Positions 35,960 through 46,230 of a stretch of DNA of 64,000 nucleotides are shown here, piece after piece (positions within the stretch are counted from its first letter, which is position 1; each line of letters opens with the position of its first letter). Origin of the DNA: Halogeometricum sp. S1BR25-6 (GTDB taxonomy: Archaea; Halobacteriota; Halobacteria; Halobacteriales; Haloferacaceae); NCBI RefSeq assembly GCF_031624495.1, contig NZ_JAMQOP010000002.1, positions 62,001-126,000 of the forward strand, written 5' to 3'. Under the pieces are notes generated by a model. The model saw only the letters and a list, made by a program, of their open reading frames with translations, was not told the DNA's origin and made no database searches. Both the position numbers and the translations under genes were made by a program.

Positions 35960-38239
35960 ATGACGCCAACGAGAGACTACATCCGTCGGGCGGACGAGCG
36001 CCTCCGGGGCACCTACGAGGAGCCGATGAGCCTCGCGGAGTACGTCGACGCCGCGTTCGAGTCTCCGGCCATCGCCTCGCACGCCTCGAAGTACCTCCTC
36101 TCGGCCATCGAGGCCGCCGGCACCCGTACCGTGATAGAGGAGGGCGAGGAGAAGGAGCGCTACCGCTTCTTCGACGACCCGGCCAACGACGGCGAGCACG
36201 CCGTCCTCGGCAACACCGAGGTGCTGAACCGCTTCGTCGACGACCTGCGGACCATCGCCGCCGAACGCGGCAAGAGCGAGAAGATAATCTGGTTCGACGG
36301 GCCGACGGCGACGGGCAAATCCGAGTTGAAACGCTGTCTCATCAACGGCCTGCGGGAGTACTCGAAGACCGAGGCGGGGCGGCGCTACACCGTCGAGTGG
36401 AACGTCAGCACCGCCGCCGACAGCAGGGGGCTCTCCTACGGCGGCGAGATGGACGGCCCCGAGGAGGAGGACGACTGGTACGAGAGTCCGGTGCAGTCGC
36501 ACCCGCTGTCGGTGTTCCCGGCGGAGGTGCGACGGGACCTCTTGGACGACCTGAACGACGCCGCGACCGACCACATCCCGGCCTCGTTGGACGAGGAACT
36601 CGACCCGTTCTGCCGGGAGGCGTACGACTACTTGGAGGAGAAGTACCGCCGCGACGGCAAGCGAGAGCTGTTCAGCGCCGTCAGCGACCCGAAGCACCTC
36701 CGCGTGAAGAACTACGTCGTCGACGTGGGGCGCGGCATCGGCGTCCTCCACTCCGAGGACGAGGGGACGCCCAAGGAGCGACTCGTCGGGTCGTGGATGC
36801 CGAGCATGCTCCGCGAACTGGACTCGCGGGGGCGGAAGAACCCGCAGGCGTTCAGCTACGACGGCGTCCTCTCGCAGGGTAACGGCCTGCTCACCATCGT
36901 CGAGGACGCGACGCAGCACGCGGACCTGCTGCAGAAGCTCCTGAACGTGCCGGACGAGAGCCACGTGAAACTGGACAAGGGCATCGGGATGGACATCGAC
37001 ACGCAACTGCTCATCATCTCGAACCCCGACTTGGACGTGGAACTCGACAAGTACTCCGACCGCAACGGGCGCGACCCGCTGAAGGCGCTGAAGCGCCGCC
37101 TCGACAAACACGAGTTCCGGTACCTGACGAACGTCTCCTTGGAGACCGAACTCATCCGCCGCGAACTGACCAACGAGACGGACGTGTGGGACGTCGAGGA
37201 CCGAAGCGACCTCGAAACGCGCATCCGCGAGGGGCTGTTCGTGGACGTGCGCAGCGGTCCCGGCGAGATAACGCGCCGCGAACTCGCGCCGCACGCCGTC
37301 GAGGCGGCGGCGCTGTACTCGGTCGTCTCCCGACTCGACGGCGATGACGTGCCGGACGGCTACAGCCTCGTCGACAAGGCGATACTGTTCGACCGGGGTC
37401 ACCTGCAGGACGGCGACACCCGCGAGGACATCGACGAGTTCGACTTCGACGCCGAGGACGAGGGCACCCACGGGATTCCCGTGACGTTCACCCGCGACGT
37501 CATCGCGGACCTCCTGCACGAGGACCGCGACAGACACCACCCCGAGTTGGACGTCGGGACGGTCATCATGCCCGACGACCTGCTGGAGGCGATGGCCGAG
37601 GGTCTCCACGAGGCGCCGGTGTTCTCGCGGGCCGAGCGAACCGAGTACGAGGGCCGCGTCGCCGTCGTGAAAGACCGTGTGTTCGACCAGCAGGAGGAGG
37701 ACGTGCTCGCGGCCATCCTCGCCGACAAGCACGTCGAACAGGAGACCGTCGAGGAGTACGTCGAGCACGTGTACGCGTGGGATGCGGACGACCAGATAGA
37801 GACCGACCGCGGTCCGGTCGAACCCGACGCGCTGTTGATGAAGCTGTTCGAGGTCGAACACCTCGGGCGGTTCGCCGAGAGCGACTACGCCGGCAACGAC
37901 CCCTCCGAGACGGTCGAGCGCTTCCGCCGCGAGAAGGTCATCACCGCGCTGAACCGATTCGCGTGGGAGAACAGAGACGAGGGGTTCACCGTCGCCGACG
38001 TGGACCTCTCGGAGATACCCGTCATCCGGACGGTGCTGGAAACCCACGAGTGGGACGACGTCCGCCGCCTGTTCGAGGATTTCGACCCCGCCCAGTGGGA
38101 CGACCCGCCGACCAACACGGAGACAGCACGCGTGAAAGAACGAACGATAGCGGAGATGGTAGAGAACGGCTACACGCCCGCGTCCGCGGAACTCACCTCG
38201 CGGGCGGTCATGAACGAGGTGCGCCACCGATGGGACTGA
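35960..38239 (+). CDS. PrkA-type serine protein kinase, copy 2
   Basis: A 759-residue second PrkA-like protein, starting 1 nt after the stop of copy 1. The Walker A variant GPTATGKS is at 114-121. [32 protein letters not shown] and the C-terminal [26 protein letters not shown] match the PrkA arrangement. It is diverged from copy 1, not a recent duplicate. The two may form a heteromer; this is inference from tight linkage only. Confidence 0.9.
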   Translation: MTPTRDYIRRADERLRGTYEEPMSLAEYVDAAFESPAIASHASKYLLSAIEAAGTRTVIEEGEEKERYRFFDDPANDGEHAVLGNTEVLNRFVDDLRTIAAERGKSEKIIWFDGPTATGKSELKRCLINGLREYSKTEAGRRYTVEWNVSTAADSRGLSYGGEMDGPEEEDDWYESPVQSHPLSVFPAEVRRDLLDDLNDAATDHIPASLDEELDPFCREAYDYLEEKYRRDGKRELFSAVSDPKHLRVKNYVVDVGRGIGVLHSEDEGTPKERLVGSWMPSMLRELDSRGRKNPQAFSYDGVLSQGNGLLTIVEDATQHADLLQKLLNVPDESHVKLDKGIGMDIDTQLLIISNPDLDVELDKYSDRNGRDPLKALKRRLDKHEFRYLTNVSLETELIRRELTNETDVWDVEDRSDLETRIREGLFVDVRSGPGEITRRELAPHAVEAAALYSVVSRLDGDDVPDGYSLVDKAILFDRGHLQDGDTREDIDEFDFDAEDEGTHGIPVTFTRDVIADLLHEDRDRHHPELDVGTVIMPDDLLEAMAEGLHEAPVFSRAERTEYEGRVAVVKDRVFDQQEEDVLAAILADKHVEQETVEEYVEHVYAWDADDQIETDRGPVEPDALLMKLFEVEHLGRFAESDYAGNDPSETVERFRREKVITALNRFAWENRDEGFTVADVDLSEIPVIRTVLETHEWDDVRRLFEDFDPAQWDDPPTNTETARVKERTIAEMVENGYTPASAELTSRAVMNEVRHRWD

Positions 38240-39558
38240 GAGAGGACATCGAGCGGTTCCGCGAGGTCGGCGAGGACCGCCGCGAGGACTTAGAGGAGTT
38301 CATCAGCTACGGCGACCTCGGCGGGTCCGGCCCCAACAGCATCAAGATACCCATCAAGGTCGTCGACCTCCCGAAGTTCGAGTACGACCGCCTCGACCAG
38401 GGCGGCGTCGGACAGGGCAAGGGCGGCACGCCCGACGTGGGCCAACCCGTCGGCCAACCGCAACCCGGCGACGGCGACGAGGAGGGCGACCCCGGCGAGG
38501 AGGGCGGCGAGCACGAGTACTACCAGATGGACCCCGAGGAGTTCGCCCAGGAACTCGACGAGGAACTCGGTCTCGACCTCGAACCGAAGGGAAAGCAGGT
38601 CGTAGAGGAGAAGGAGGGCGACTTCACGGACATCACTCGAACGGGGCCGCACAGCACCCTCGATTTCGAACACCTGTTCAAAGAGGGGTTGAAGCGGAAA
38701 CTCGCGATGGACTTCGACGACGACTTCGTCCGCGAGGCGATGAAAGTCGACGGCGAGGACGCCCAGTCCGTCTACCAGTGGTGCCGCGAGCGGAACATTC
38801 TCGTGTCGCTGCCGTGGATCGAAGACGAGTGGACGAGAATTCCTGACGACGAACGGGGGACGTGGGCCTCCTTCGAGGAGATGGAGGAGAACGTCGAGCG
38901 GTCGACGACGCTCCAGCGTATCCGCCGAGATGGCCTGCGCAACATCCCGTTCCGTCGCGACGACGAGCGCTACCGCCACCCCGAGATAATCGAGGAGAAA
39001 GAGAAGAACGTCGTCGTGGTGAACATCCGCGACGTCTCGGGGTCGATGCGCGAGAAGAAGCGCGAACTGGTCGAGCGGACGTTCACGCCGCTGGATTGGT
39101 ACCTCACGGGCAAGTACGACAACGCCGAGTTCGTCTACATCGCCCACGACGCCGAGGCCTGGCAGGTCGACCGCGAGGAGTTCTTCGGCATCCGGTCGGG
39201 CGGCGGCACCCGCATCTCGTCGGCGTACGCCCTCGCCAAGGAGATTCTCGACGAGCAGTACCCGTGGGCGGAGTGGAACCGCTACGTGTTCGCCGCGGGC
39301 GACTCGGAGAACTCCTCGAACGACACGACGGAGAACGTCGTCCCCCTGATGAGAGAGATAGACGCGAACCTCCACGCCTACGTGGAGACCCAACCGGGGG
39401 GCACCGCCATCAACGCCACGCACGCCGAAGAGGTGGAGAAGGCCTTGGAGGACCAGGAGAACGTCGTCGTCGCGCACGTCTCCTCGCCAGAGGACGTGAT
39501 AGACGCCATCTACTCCATCCTCAGTACCGAGGCGGAGAAACCGCGAGCACAACCATGA
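38230..39558 (+). CDS. yhbH: YeaH/YhbH family VWA-domain protein
   Basis: A 442-residue protein overlapping the end of the second prkA gene by 10 nt. The N-terminus [18 protein letters not shown] and the Gly/Gln-rich linker ([18 protein letters not shown]) precede [19 protein letters not shown] and a C-terminal von Willebrand A-like domain with the MIDAS DVSGSM. YeaH/YhbH is a conserved partner of PrkA and SpoVR; its exact biochemical role is not established. Confidence 0.93.
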   Translation: MGLREDIERFREVGEDRREDLEEFISYGDLGGSGPNSIKIPIKVVDLPKFEYDRLDQGGVGQGKGGTPDVGQPVGQPQPGDGDEEGDPGEEGGEHEYYQMDPEEFAQELDEELGLDLEPKGKQVVEEKEGDFTDITRTGPHSTLDFEHLFKEGLKRKLAMDFDDDFVREAMKVDGEDAQSVYQWCRERNILVSLPWIEDEWTRIPDDERGTWASFEEMEENVERSTTLQRIRRDGLRNIPFRRDDERYRHPEIIEEKEKNVVVVNIRDVSGSMREKKRELVERTFTPLDWYLTGKYDNAEFVYIAHDAEAWQVDREEFFGIRSGGGTRISSAYALAKEILDEQYPWAEWNRYVFAAGDSENSSNDTTENVVPLMREIDANLHAYVETQPGGTAINATHAEEVEKALEDQENVVVAHVSSPEDVIDAIYSILSTEAEKPRAQP

Positions 39559-41558
39559 GACGATTCAGACACATCGCACAGAAGGCGGCCGAGCAACTGG
39601 AGGAACCCGTCCGCGAGGCGGGTAACCTCGCCCGCAAACTCGGCCTCGACCCGTACCCGGTGAACTACTGGGTGGTCGACTACGAGGACATGAACCAACT
39701 CATCGCCTACGGCGGGTTCCAGCGTCGGTACCCGCACTGGCGGTGGGGGATGTCGTACGACCGCCAGCAGAAGCAGGACCAGTTCGGCATGGGCAAGGCG
39801 TTCGAAATCGTCAACAACGACAACCCCTCGCACGCGTTCCTCCAAGAGTCGAACTCCCTGGCCGACCAGAAGGCGGTCATCACGCACGTCGAGGCGCACG
39901 CCGACTTCTTCGCCAACAACGAGTGGTTCGGGATGTTCTCCGGCGAGTCGGATTTGGACGCGGCGGCGATGCTCGAACGGCACGCCGAGACCATCCAGGG
40001 CTACATGGACGACCCGGAGATAGACAGAGAGGACGTCGAGCGGTTCATCGACGCCGTCCTCTGTCTCGAGGACAACATCGACCAACACCGCACCATCACG
40101 GACGCGGCCGGCGGGCGCGAACGGGTCCAACCCGAGGACCTGCGCACGCGGTTGGACGACATGGACATCTCCGAGGACGTGCGCCGACAGGTGTTCAAAG
40201 AGGAGTGGTTGGACGAACTCGCGGAGGCGGAGGCCGAAGCGGCCAGACTCGACGCGCCGCGACGGGACGTCTTGGCGTACCTGCGCGAGCACGGCACCTA
40301 CTACGACGAGGAGGAGGGCAAGGCCGTCGAGATGGAGGAGTGGCAGAAGGACGTCCTCGACGTGCTCCGAACCGAGTCGTACTACTTCGCCGCCCAGAAG
40401 ATGACGAAGGTGATGAACGAGGGTTGGGCCGCCTACTGGGAGTCGCTCATGATGGGCGAGGAGCGCTTCGCCGGCACCGACGAGTTCCTCACCTACGCCG
40501 ACCACCAGGCGCGCGTTCTCGGCTCTCCCGGCCTCAACCCGTACAAACTCGGCAAAGAGCTGTGGGAGTACATCGAGAACACGACGAACCGGCGGGAGGT
40601 GGCCGACAAACTCCTGCGCGTGAAGGGCGTCTCCTGGCGCAACTTCCACGACGCCATCGACTTCGAGGAGGTACAGGAACTGCTCGCTCCGGACCCGGCC
40701 ATCGACGGCGTCCGCTCGGACACCTTGGACCTCCTCGCCGAACTGGACGAGGACGACCCGCGCGTCGACTGGGAGACGCTGGACCGGGCGCTGTCGGGCG
40801 AGGACGTCGACGTCGACGCCTACCCGTGGAAGGTACTCACCTACGAGGGCCTCGCGGAGCGACACTTCTCGCTCGTGAAGCCGCAGAACCGCGGGTTCCT
40901 CCGGCGGGTGCGCCGGTCGGAACTCGAACGCCTCTCGCGGTACATGTTCGACGACGAGGTGTACGACACCGTCGCGGAGGCCGTCGCCGACGTGGACTAC
41001 TCGGTCGGGTGGGACCGCATGCGCGAGATACGCGAGAGCCACAACGACGTGACGTTCCTCGACGCGTTCCTCACCCAGGAGTTCGTCACTGACAACCACT
41101 ACTTCACCTACGAGTTCACGCAGTCGACCGGCGAGTACCGCGTTGCCTCCGTGGATTACGAGGACGTGAAGAAGAAACTGCTCTTGCAGTTCACGAACTT
41201 CGGTAAGCCGACCATCGTCGTCTTCGACGGCAACTTCGAGAACCGCGGCGAACTGCTGTTGGCCCACCAGTACAACGGCATCATGCTCGACGTGAATCAG
41301 GCGCGGGGCGTTCTCGAACGTATCTACGACCTCTGGGGACGCCCGGTGAACATCGCGACCATCGTCAAGGAGTACGACGACCACGACGTGGAGGTGGCTC
41401 GCCGCCGCAACCGCGAACCGACGCCCGTCGAAGTCGGGAAACGAATCCGCTACGACGGCGAGGAGTTCGAGACGTTCGACCTGGAGAGCGACATCGAAGA
41501 GCGCATCCAAGCCACCGACGTCGACTACGACACGAAGCCCGAGGAGTGGCTCTCATAA
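39555..41558 (+). CDS. SpoVR family protein
   Basis: A 667-residue SpoVR/YcgB protein that overlaps yhbH by 4 nt (ATGA). The N-terminal segment contains [26 protein letters not shown] and the conserved [60 protein letters not shown] and the C-terminal [15 protein letters not shown] are family signatures. In Bacillus SpoVR affects spore cortex; archaea do not sporulate, so the role here must be different, probably in stress with PrkA. Confidence 0.94.
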   Translation: MRRFRHIAQKAAEQLEEPVREAGNLARKLGLDPYPVNYWVVDYEDMNQLIAYGGFQRRYPHWRWGMSYDRQQKQDQFGMGKAFEIVNNDNPSHAFLQESNSLADQKAVITHVEAHADFFANNEWFGMFSGESDLDAAAMLERHAETIQGYMDDPEIDREDVERFIDAVLCLEDNIDQHRTITDAAGGRERVQPEDLRTRLDDMDISEDVRRQVFKEEWLDELAEAEAEAARLDAPRRDVLAYLREHGTYYDEEEGKAVEMEEWQKDVLDVLRTESYYFAAQKMTKVMNEGWAAYWESLMMGEERFAGTDEFLTYADHQARVLGSPGLNPYKLGKELWEYIENTTNRREVADKLLRVKGVSWRNFHDAIDFEEVQELLAPDPAIDGVRSDTLDLLAELDEDDPRVDWETLDRALSGEDVDVDAYPWKVLTYEGLAERHFSLVKPQNRGFLRRVRRSELERLSRYMFDDEVYDTVAEAVADVDYSVGWDRMREIRESHNDVTFLDAFLTQEFVTDNHYFTYEFTQSTGEYRVASVDYEDVKKKLLLQFTNFGKPTIVVFDGNFENRGELLLAHQYNGIMLDVNQARGVLERIYDLWGRPVNIATIVKEYDDHDVEVARRRNREPTPVEVGKRIRYDGEEFETFDLESDIEERIQATDVDYDTKPEEWLS

Positions 41559-41592
41559 CACCCTCTTATTCCAAAAAGTATCGTATACAAGA

Positions 41593-41603
41593 AATTATAA
41601 AAT
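41593..41603 (+). promoter_or_regulatory. TATA-like box upstream of membrane HTH gene
   Basis: AATTATAAAAT lies in an AT-rich island between spoVR and the following gene, about 45 nt before ATG 41644, leaving a leader of roughly 20 nt that contains an AGAGGGGG ribosome-binding-site-like sequence. Confidence 0.5.
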
Positions 41604-41643
41604 ACAGATAGGTTGATGTTCCTCCGGCCGAAAGAGGGGGTGT

Positions 41644-42252
41644 ATGCACACGGGAGGGGCCGGGACGGTGGGAACAACCCGGCGCGGAGACGAAGACAGC
41701 CTCGACCAGTCGGATATCCACGACGTACTGCGCAACGACAGGCGACGTCACGTTATCGAGCGACTGCAGTCGAGCGACGGGGCGGAGAGCGTCGCGGACC
41801 TCGCCGAGTTCATCGGCGCCGTCGAGGCGGGGGAGTCGCCCCCGCCGCGCAACGTCAGACAGAGCGTCTACGTGTCGCTCCATCAGACGCACCTGCCGAA
41901 ACTGGACGAGTTGGGTATCGTGACGTACGACAGCGACGCGAAAACCGTCGCGCTGGCAGACGCGGCCGACGAGGTGACGGTGTACATGGAAGTCGTCCCG
42001 AAGTACGGTATCTCCTGGGCGGAGTACTACCTCGGCCTCGGCCTCCTCGGACTGCTCTCGATACTCGGGTCCGGCATCGGCGTGCCGACGCTCACGTCGG
42101 CCGGGCCGGCGCTCCTGGGCGGCGCGTTCTTCCTCATGTTGGTCGTCTCCGCGGCGTACCAACTGGTGGACCAGCGGAGTTCGGTGTTCCACCGACTCGG
42201 GACGGACGACGACCCCGAGTTCGAGATGCCGGCGGCGGCCGACGAGGACTAA
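41644..42252 (+). CDS. Membrane-anchored winged-helix protein (DUF7344-like), copy 1
   Basis: A 202-residue protein. Residues about 20-115 form a winged helix typical of haloarchaeal DUF7344 proteins: DIHDVLRNDRRRHVIERLQ and SVYVSLHQTHLPKLDELGIVTYD. It is followed by two hydrophobic spans (YYLGLGLLGLLSILGSGIG and ALLGGAFFLMLVVSAAYQL) and an acidic tail. It likely regulates transcription from the membrane. A related protein is encoded on the opposite strand at 44261-44881. Confidence 0.82.
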   Translation: MHTGGAGTVGTTRRGDEDSLDQSDIHDVLRNDRRRHVIERLQSSDGAESVADLAEFIGAVEAGESPPPRNVRQSVYVSLHQTHLPKLDELGIVTYDSDAKTVALADAADEVTVYMEVVPKYGISWAEYYLGLGLLGLLSILGSGIGVPTLTSAGPALLGGAFFLMLVVSAAYQLVDQRSSVFHRLGTDDDPEFEMPAAADED

Positions 42253-42326
42253 ACGGGCTAAACTGAAACGGACGAAGGCGGGGCCGTCGGCGAGCGTTTC
42301 AAGCGACCGCCGACCTACTCGAAGGC

Positions 42327-43778
42327 ATGACCGAGACGGCCCTCGTCTGGTTTCGGCGCGACCTCCGGGTTCGCGACAACGCGACGCTGGCGGCCGCGGC
42401 CGACGCTGACCGCCTGATTCCGGTGTACTGTTTCGACCCCCGCGAGTACGGTCTCCGGGCGTACGGCGGCGAGCGCTCCTTTCGGTTCCGCAAGACGGGG
42501 AGCCACCGCGCCCGTTTCCGTCGGGAGTCCGTCGCGGACCTGCGCGCGTCGCTCTCGGCGCGCGAGTCCGGCCTCGTCGTGCGATGCGGTCGCCCGGAGA
42601 CGGTGCTTCCGGACCTCGCCGCGGCGGTCGACGCCGACCGCGTGTTCGCGCAGACGCTCCCCGCGCCGGAGGAGGTAGCCGTCGGGAATCGCGCGACCGC
42701 GGCCCTGCGCGATCGGGGTCTCGCGGTCCACCGCTTCTGGACGCACACGCTCTATCACGTCGCCGACCTCCCGACGCCGTTCACCGCCGTCGACGACACG
42801 TACACGCCGTTCCGGAAGACCGTCGAGGCGGAGGCGTCCGTCCGCGAGCCGGTCGCCGTCCCGGACCTGCCGCCGCTTCCGGCGTCGGTCGAGAGCGGTC
42901 GCGTCCCCGCCGGGGAGGTTCCGTCGCCCGCCGACGTGGACGGGGAACTCGCGGACCCGACGCCCGACGACCGGACGGTTCATCCGTTCCCCGGCGGGGA
43001 AGAGGCCGGCCGCGACCGACTGGAGCGCTACCTCTGGCGGGGGGACCACCTCCGCGAGTACAAGGAGACGCGCAACGGGATGGTCGGCGCCGACTACTCC
43101 TCGAAGCTCTCGCCGTGGTTGAACGAGGGCTGTCTCTCCCCGCGCACGGTCGAACGCGAGGTCCGCCGCTACGAGGACGAACGCGTCGCCAACGAGTCGA
43201 CGTACTGGCTTCTCTTCGAACTCCTGTGGCGCGACTTCTTCCAGTTTCAGGTTAGAAAGCACGGCGGGCAGTTCTTCCGGCGCGAGGGGATTCGCGCGCG
43301 GACCGATTTGGAGTGGCGCGGCGACGGCGAGCGGTTGCGACGCTGGAAGGCGGGGGAGATGGGCGTCCCCTTCGTCGACGCCAGCGTGCGCGAACTGGTG
43401 GAGACGGGGTACGTGTCGAATCGGGGGCGGCAGAACGTCGCGTCCTTTCTCGCGAACGACCTCGGCGTGGACTGGCGGCGCGGGGCGGCGTTCTTCGAGA
43501 CGCACCTCGTCGACTACGACCCCTGTTCGAACTACGGCAACTGGGCGTACGTCGCGGGCGTCGGGAACGACTCGCGCGACCGGTCGTTCGACGTGCTCGG
43601 ACAGGCGCGGACGTACGACCCCGACGCCGAGTATGCGAAGACGTGGCTGCCGGAACTCGACTCGCTCCCGCCCGAACGCGCGCACGAACCGTGGACGATG
43701 AGCGAGGCCGAACAGGAGTCGTACGGCGTCCGACTCGGCGTCAACTACCCCGAACCGGTCGTTCGACCGGACGGGTAG
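42327..43778 (+). CDS. DASH-family cryptochrome/photolyase
   Basis: A 483-residue photolyase/cryptochrome. The N-terminal Rossmann domain begins ALVWFRRDLRVRDN, with YGGERSFRFRKTG typical of the DASH branch. The C-terminal FAD domain shows YKETRNGMVGADYSSKLSPWLNEGCLSPR, LLFELLWRDFFQF, GYVSNRGRQNVASFLANDL, and DPCSNYGNWAYVAGVGND. DASH proteins repair single-stranded CPD lesions and may signal. The sequence should retain activity; the actual role in this organism is unknown. Confidence 0.92.
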   Translation: MTETALVWFRRDLRVRDNATLAAAADADRLIPVYCFDPREYGLRAYGGERSFRFRKTGSHRARFRRESVADLRASLSARESGLVVRCGRPETVLPDLAAAVDADRVFAQTLPAPEEVAVGNRATAALRDRGLAVHRFWTHTLYHVADLPTPFTAVDDTYTPFRKTVEAEASVREPVAVPDLPPLPASVESGRVPAGEVPSPADVDGELADPTPDDRTVHPFPGGEEAGRDRLERYLWRGDHLREYKETRNGMVGADYSSKLSPWLNEGCLSPRTVEREVRRYEDERVANESTYWLLFELLWRDFFQFQVRKHGGQFFRREGIRARTDLEWRGDGERLRRWKAGEMGVPFVDASVRELVETGYVSNRGRQNVASFLANDLGVDWRRGAAFFETHLVDYDPCSNYGNWAYVAGVGNDSRDRSFDVLGQARTYDPDAEYAKTWLPELDSLPPERAHEPWTMSEAEQESYGVRLGVNYPEPVVRPDG

Positions 43779-43785
43779 CGCGCCG

Positions 43786-44217
43786 TCAACGGCTCCACGC
43801 GCCCGCGTCGTCTCCTCGGCGGGCGAGAGCGCCCACGAGGACGGTGATGAGGACGAACGCGACGAGCGCGAGTCGCGGGATGGTCAGCAGACCGCCCAGC
43901 ATCGGGTACTGGATGGACGAACAGCCGCCGCCGAGCGTGCACCCCGTCGACACCGGGAACAGTTGGATGTAGACGTGGTACGAGGAGACGAGGATGCCGA
44001 GCGTCGACAGCGGAAGCGCCGTCCGATAGACGTCGGTTCGCTCCTCGGCGGCGGCGACGCCGAGGACGACGACGAGCGGATACATCAGGATGCGCTGGTA
44101 CCAGCAGAGTTCGCACGGGACGAGGCCGAGGCCGAGACTGAAAAACAGGCTTCCCGCGGTGGCGACGGCGGCGACGAGCGTCGAGAGGGCGAGGACGCCG
44201 CGTGTCGGAGGCGCCAT
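43786..44217 (-). CDS. dsbB: Disulfide bond formation protein B family
   Basis: A 143-residue four-span protein with the first redox pair Cys35/Cys38 in CELCWYQR and the second Cys93/Cys99 in TGCTLGGGC. DsbB-like proteins reoxidise a thioredoxin-like partner using quinone. No DsbA-like gene is present in the window. It is convergent with the photolyase gene (7 bp apart). Confidence 0.9.
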   Translation of the reverse strand: MAPPTRGVLALSTLVAAVATAGSLFFSLGLGLVPCELCWYQRILMYPLVVVLGVAAAEERTDVYRTALPLSTLGILVSSYHVYIQLFPVSTGCTLGGGCSSIQYPMLGGLLTIPRLALVAFVLITVLVGALARRGDDAGAWSR

Positions 44218-44260
44218 ACTCGGACCCCGAGAGCGGGCGGCTTCAACGTATCGGAGTCGG

Positions 44261-44881
44261 TCAGTCGCCGTCCCGTCGCTGGAGGTCGGTCAGGAGGGCG
44301 AGGCTCCGCGGCGTCTCGTGCGCCTCGGCGCGTCGCTCCGCGTAGACGTGTAGCGCGGCGGAGGCAGCGAATCCGAGTCCGATGAGGAGCCCGTATCCGA
44401 GGTCCGGCAGCAGCGAGAAGGGGAAGAGCCGGGTCCACGCGAGGGCCACGAGGAGTATCGACAGCGTCGACAGACCCAGATAGTACGCCGGCCACGGTGT
44501 CGAACGGGGTGCTTCGTCGGCGTCGGCGAGGAAGGAGTCGAGTTGGGTCGACAGCGGCGTCAGCGAGATGGTGCCGCGGTCGCGGTCGTACACCACGACG
44601 CCCACGTCGTCGAGTTTCGGCAGGTGCGTCTGGTGCAGCGACGTGTAGACGCGCTTTCGCTGTTTGTACGTCACCTCCTCCGCGCCGATACCGTTCTCTA
44701 ACGCCGCCACCTCCTCGGAGAGGTCGCGGACCGACACCTCCTCCTCGGTTCGGCGGAGATGGTTGAGCACCAACCGGCGTCGGCGGTTACTCAACATCGA
44801 GTAGATGTCGTCTTTCGTCAACCGCTCGGCTTCGTCGTCTGCGAACACGCGTTGTACGCTCACCTCCTCTCCCCTCCCCAC
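44261..44881 (-). CDS. Membrane-anchored winged-helix protein (DUF7344-like), copy 2
   Basis: A 206-residue protein with the same layout as the gene at 41644: DIYSMLSNRRRRLVLNHLRRTEEEVSVRDLSEEV, then VYTSLHQTHLPKLDDVGVVVYDRDRG, then two spans. The start is GTG 44881, with an in-frame GTG at 44862 as an alternative directly after a GGGAGGAG sequence. A minus-strand GTTTATACC at about 44910-44918 is a likely TATA box. It is 43 bp upstream of dsbB on the same strand and may be co-transcribed. Confidence 0.82.
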   Translation of the reverse strand: MGRGEEVSVQRVFADDEAERLTKDDIYSMLSNRRRRLVLNHLRRTEEEVSVRDLSEEVAALENGIGAEEVTYKQRKRVYTSLHQTHLPKLDDVGVVVYDRDRGTISLTPLSTQLDSFLADADEAPRSTPWPAYYLGLSTLSILLVALAWTRLFPFSLLPDLGYGLLIGLGFAASAALHVYAERRAEAHETPRSLALLTDLQRRDGD

Positions 44882-45081
44882 CGACTACGTCCATCTATTC
44901 CGTGCGATGGTATAAACGGTCCCCCCCGAACGGCTGTGTCTCGCGAGGAGATCCGTGTATGACTCACACTACAGACTTTCTCTATATGAGTAAAATTCTA
45001 TCGGCAGAGAAATAATATCTGAAAACCACGTTCGGCGGTTCGACTCCGGCCGCGTCGGTCGACGAGGGCGAGCGCCGACTG

Positions 45082-45819
45082 CTATCGAATCTCGCGAGCC
45101 GAACGGCGGTACGTCTCGTCGAGAGCGGGCCCGCCGAGGCTGTCGTAGAGTTCGATCAGGTCCGCGACGTCGCTCAGGCAGTAGTCCTCGAGGAGTCGCG
45201 TGAGCGCTCGGTGAACGCTGGTCGCCTCGATACCGACGCTGACGTTCTCGACGTACCGTGCTCCGAGCACCTGCCCAACGTGTTTGCCCTGCACGGCGGG
45301 ACCGTCTATCTCCGAGAGGTAGACGTCCGGGAAGTCGTAGTCGTCGTACCAGACGCTGTCGTTGTCGATACCCGCGAGGTCGTACGCTTTCCAGTCGGGC
45401 AGGATGTACTGGTCTTCCCACAGTTCGTCGGCGTACGCGTCGGCCGCGGCGAGTGCGACGTCGACGTGGTTCTCGAGGAGTTCTTCGAGTCGTCGCCGGA
45501 ACTCGCGGTCGGTGGACGCGTCGAGTTCGTCGGCCCAGTTGAGGAGGTGCTCGCAGTCGAACCACGTGCCGTTGTACGTGAGAACCCGGTCGACGGTCCG
45601 TTCGTCACACCACTCGAACAACCGCTCGAAGAGGTCGACGGCGTACGCGTCGTCCCAGTCACCGCGGCGGAACAGCACCTCCGTCTCCGGCGTCTCGTCG
45701 AGTTCGTCGGCGTACGCGAGACTGACGGCGACCCACTCGTAGTACTCCGTCTCGTTCGAGTTCTCCGGCGGTTCCTCGAAGGGACTCGCGGTTTCGATGT
45801 CGAGGACGAGCGTCCCCAT
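45082..45819 (-). CDS. DEDDy-type RNase H-fold 3'-5' exonuclease
   Basis: A 245-residue protein. Asp7 and Glu9 lie in LVLDIET (Exo I), Asp88 in TYNGTWFDCEHL (Exo II), and Tyr213/Asp217 in DYCLSDV fit the YxxxD Exo III motif. All four acidic metal ligands are present, so an active nuclease is likely. An alternative ATG lies seven codons upstream. It is a stand-alone protein, not fused to a polymerase, and its partner process is unknown. Confidence 0.78.
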   Translation of the reverse strand: MGTLVLDIETASPFEEPPENSNETEYYEWVAVSLAYADELDETPETEVLFRRGDWDDAYAVDLFERLFEWCDERTVDRVLTYNGTWFDCEHLLNWADELDASTDREFRRRLEELLENHVDVALAAADAYADELWEDQYILPDWKAYDLAGIDNDSVWYDDYDFPDVYLSEIDGPAVQGKHVGQVLGARYVENVSVGIEATSVHRALTRLLEDYCLSDVADLIELYDSLGGPALDETYRRSAREIR

Positions 45820-46086
45820 TTCAGGAGCCGACCCCGACACTCGCTCGCCCGGGCGACCCGGCGAGCGCGTTTTCGGACTCCCGAGTCCGGTCGACGGCTT
45901 GCGTTCCGGTATCTACGGGTTCGTGGCAGAACACGCCGACGAACGCCGCTCGCTCGGCTAAGCCGTTTCGATTCTTCGTCCCGCGGATGCACGTTCGGCG
46001 GAGTTGCCTCCCGCTCACAGGTCGGAGCCTCGCTCGCCGGGTCGAAACTCACACTACGTGCTCTTTTCGTTAACTTCGCGGAGAAA

Positions 46087-46161
<75 letters not shown>

Positions 46162-46230
46162 CTGCACTCTATCGTGGTAGGCTAATTTGTTTAAAGATTC
46201 CGTTACGGAGTAGCCGCGGGAGGGAGTCTC

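Noticed and set aside
35819..38227. 802-codon minus-strand frame opposite the second PrkA gene
   Set aside because: Caused by codon bias in the sense gene, which has full PrkA homology and tight operon spacing.
45821..46018. 65-codon minus-strand frame before tRNA-Glu
   Set aside because: Basic, cysteine-containing translation with no halophilic bias; probably intergenic DNA.
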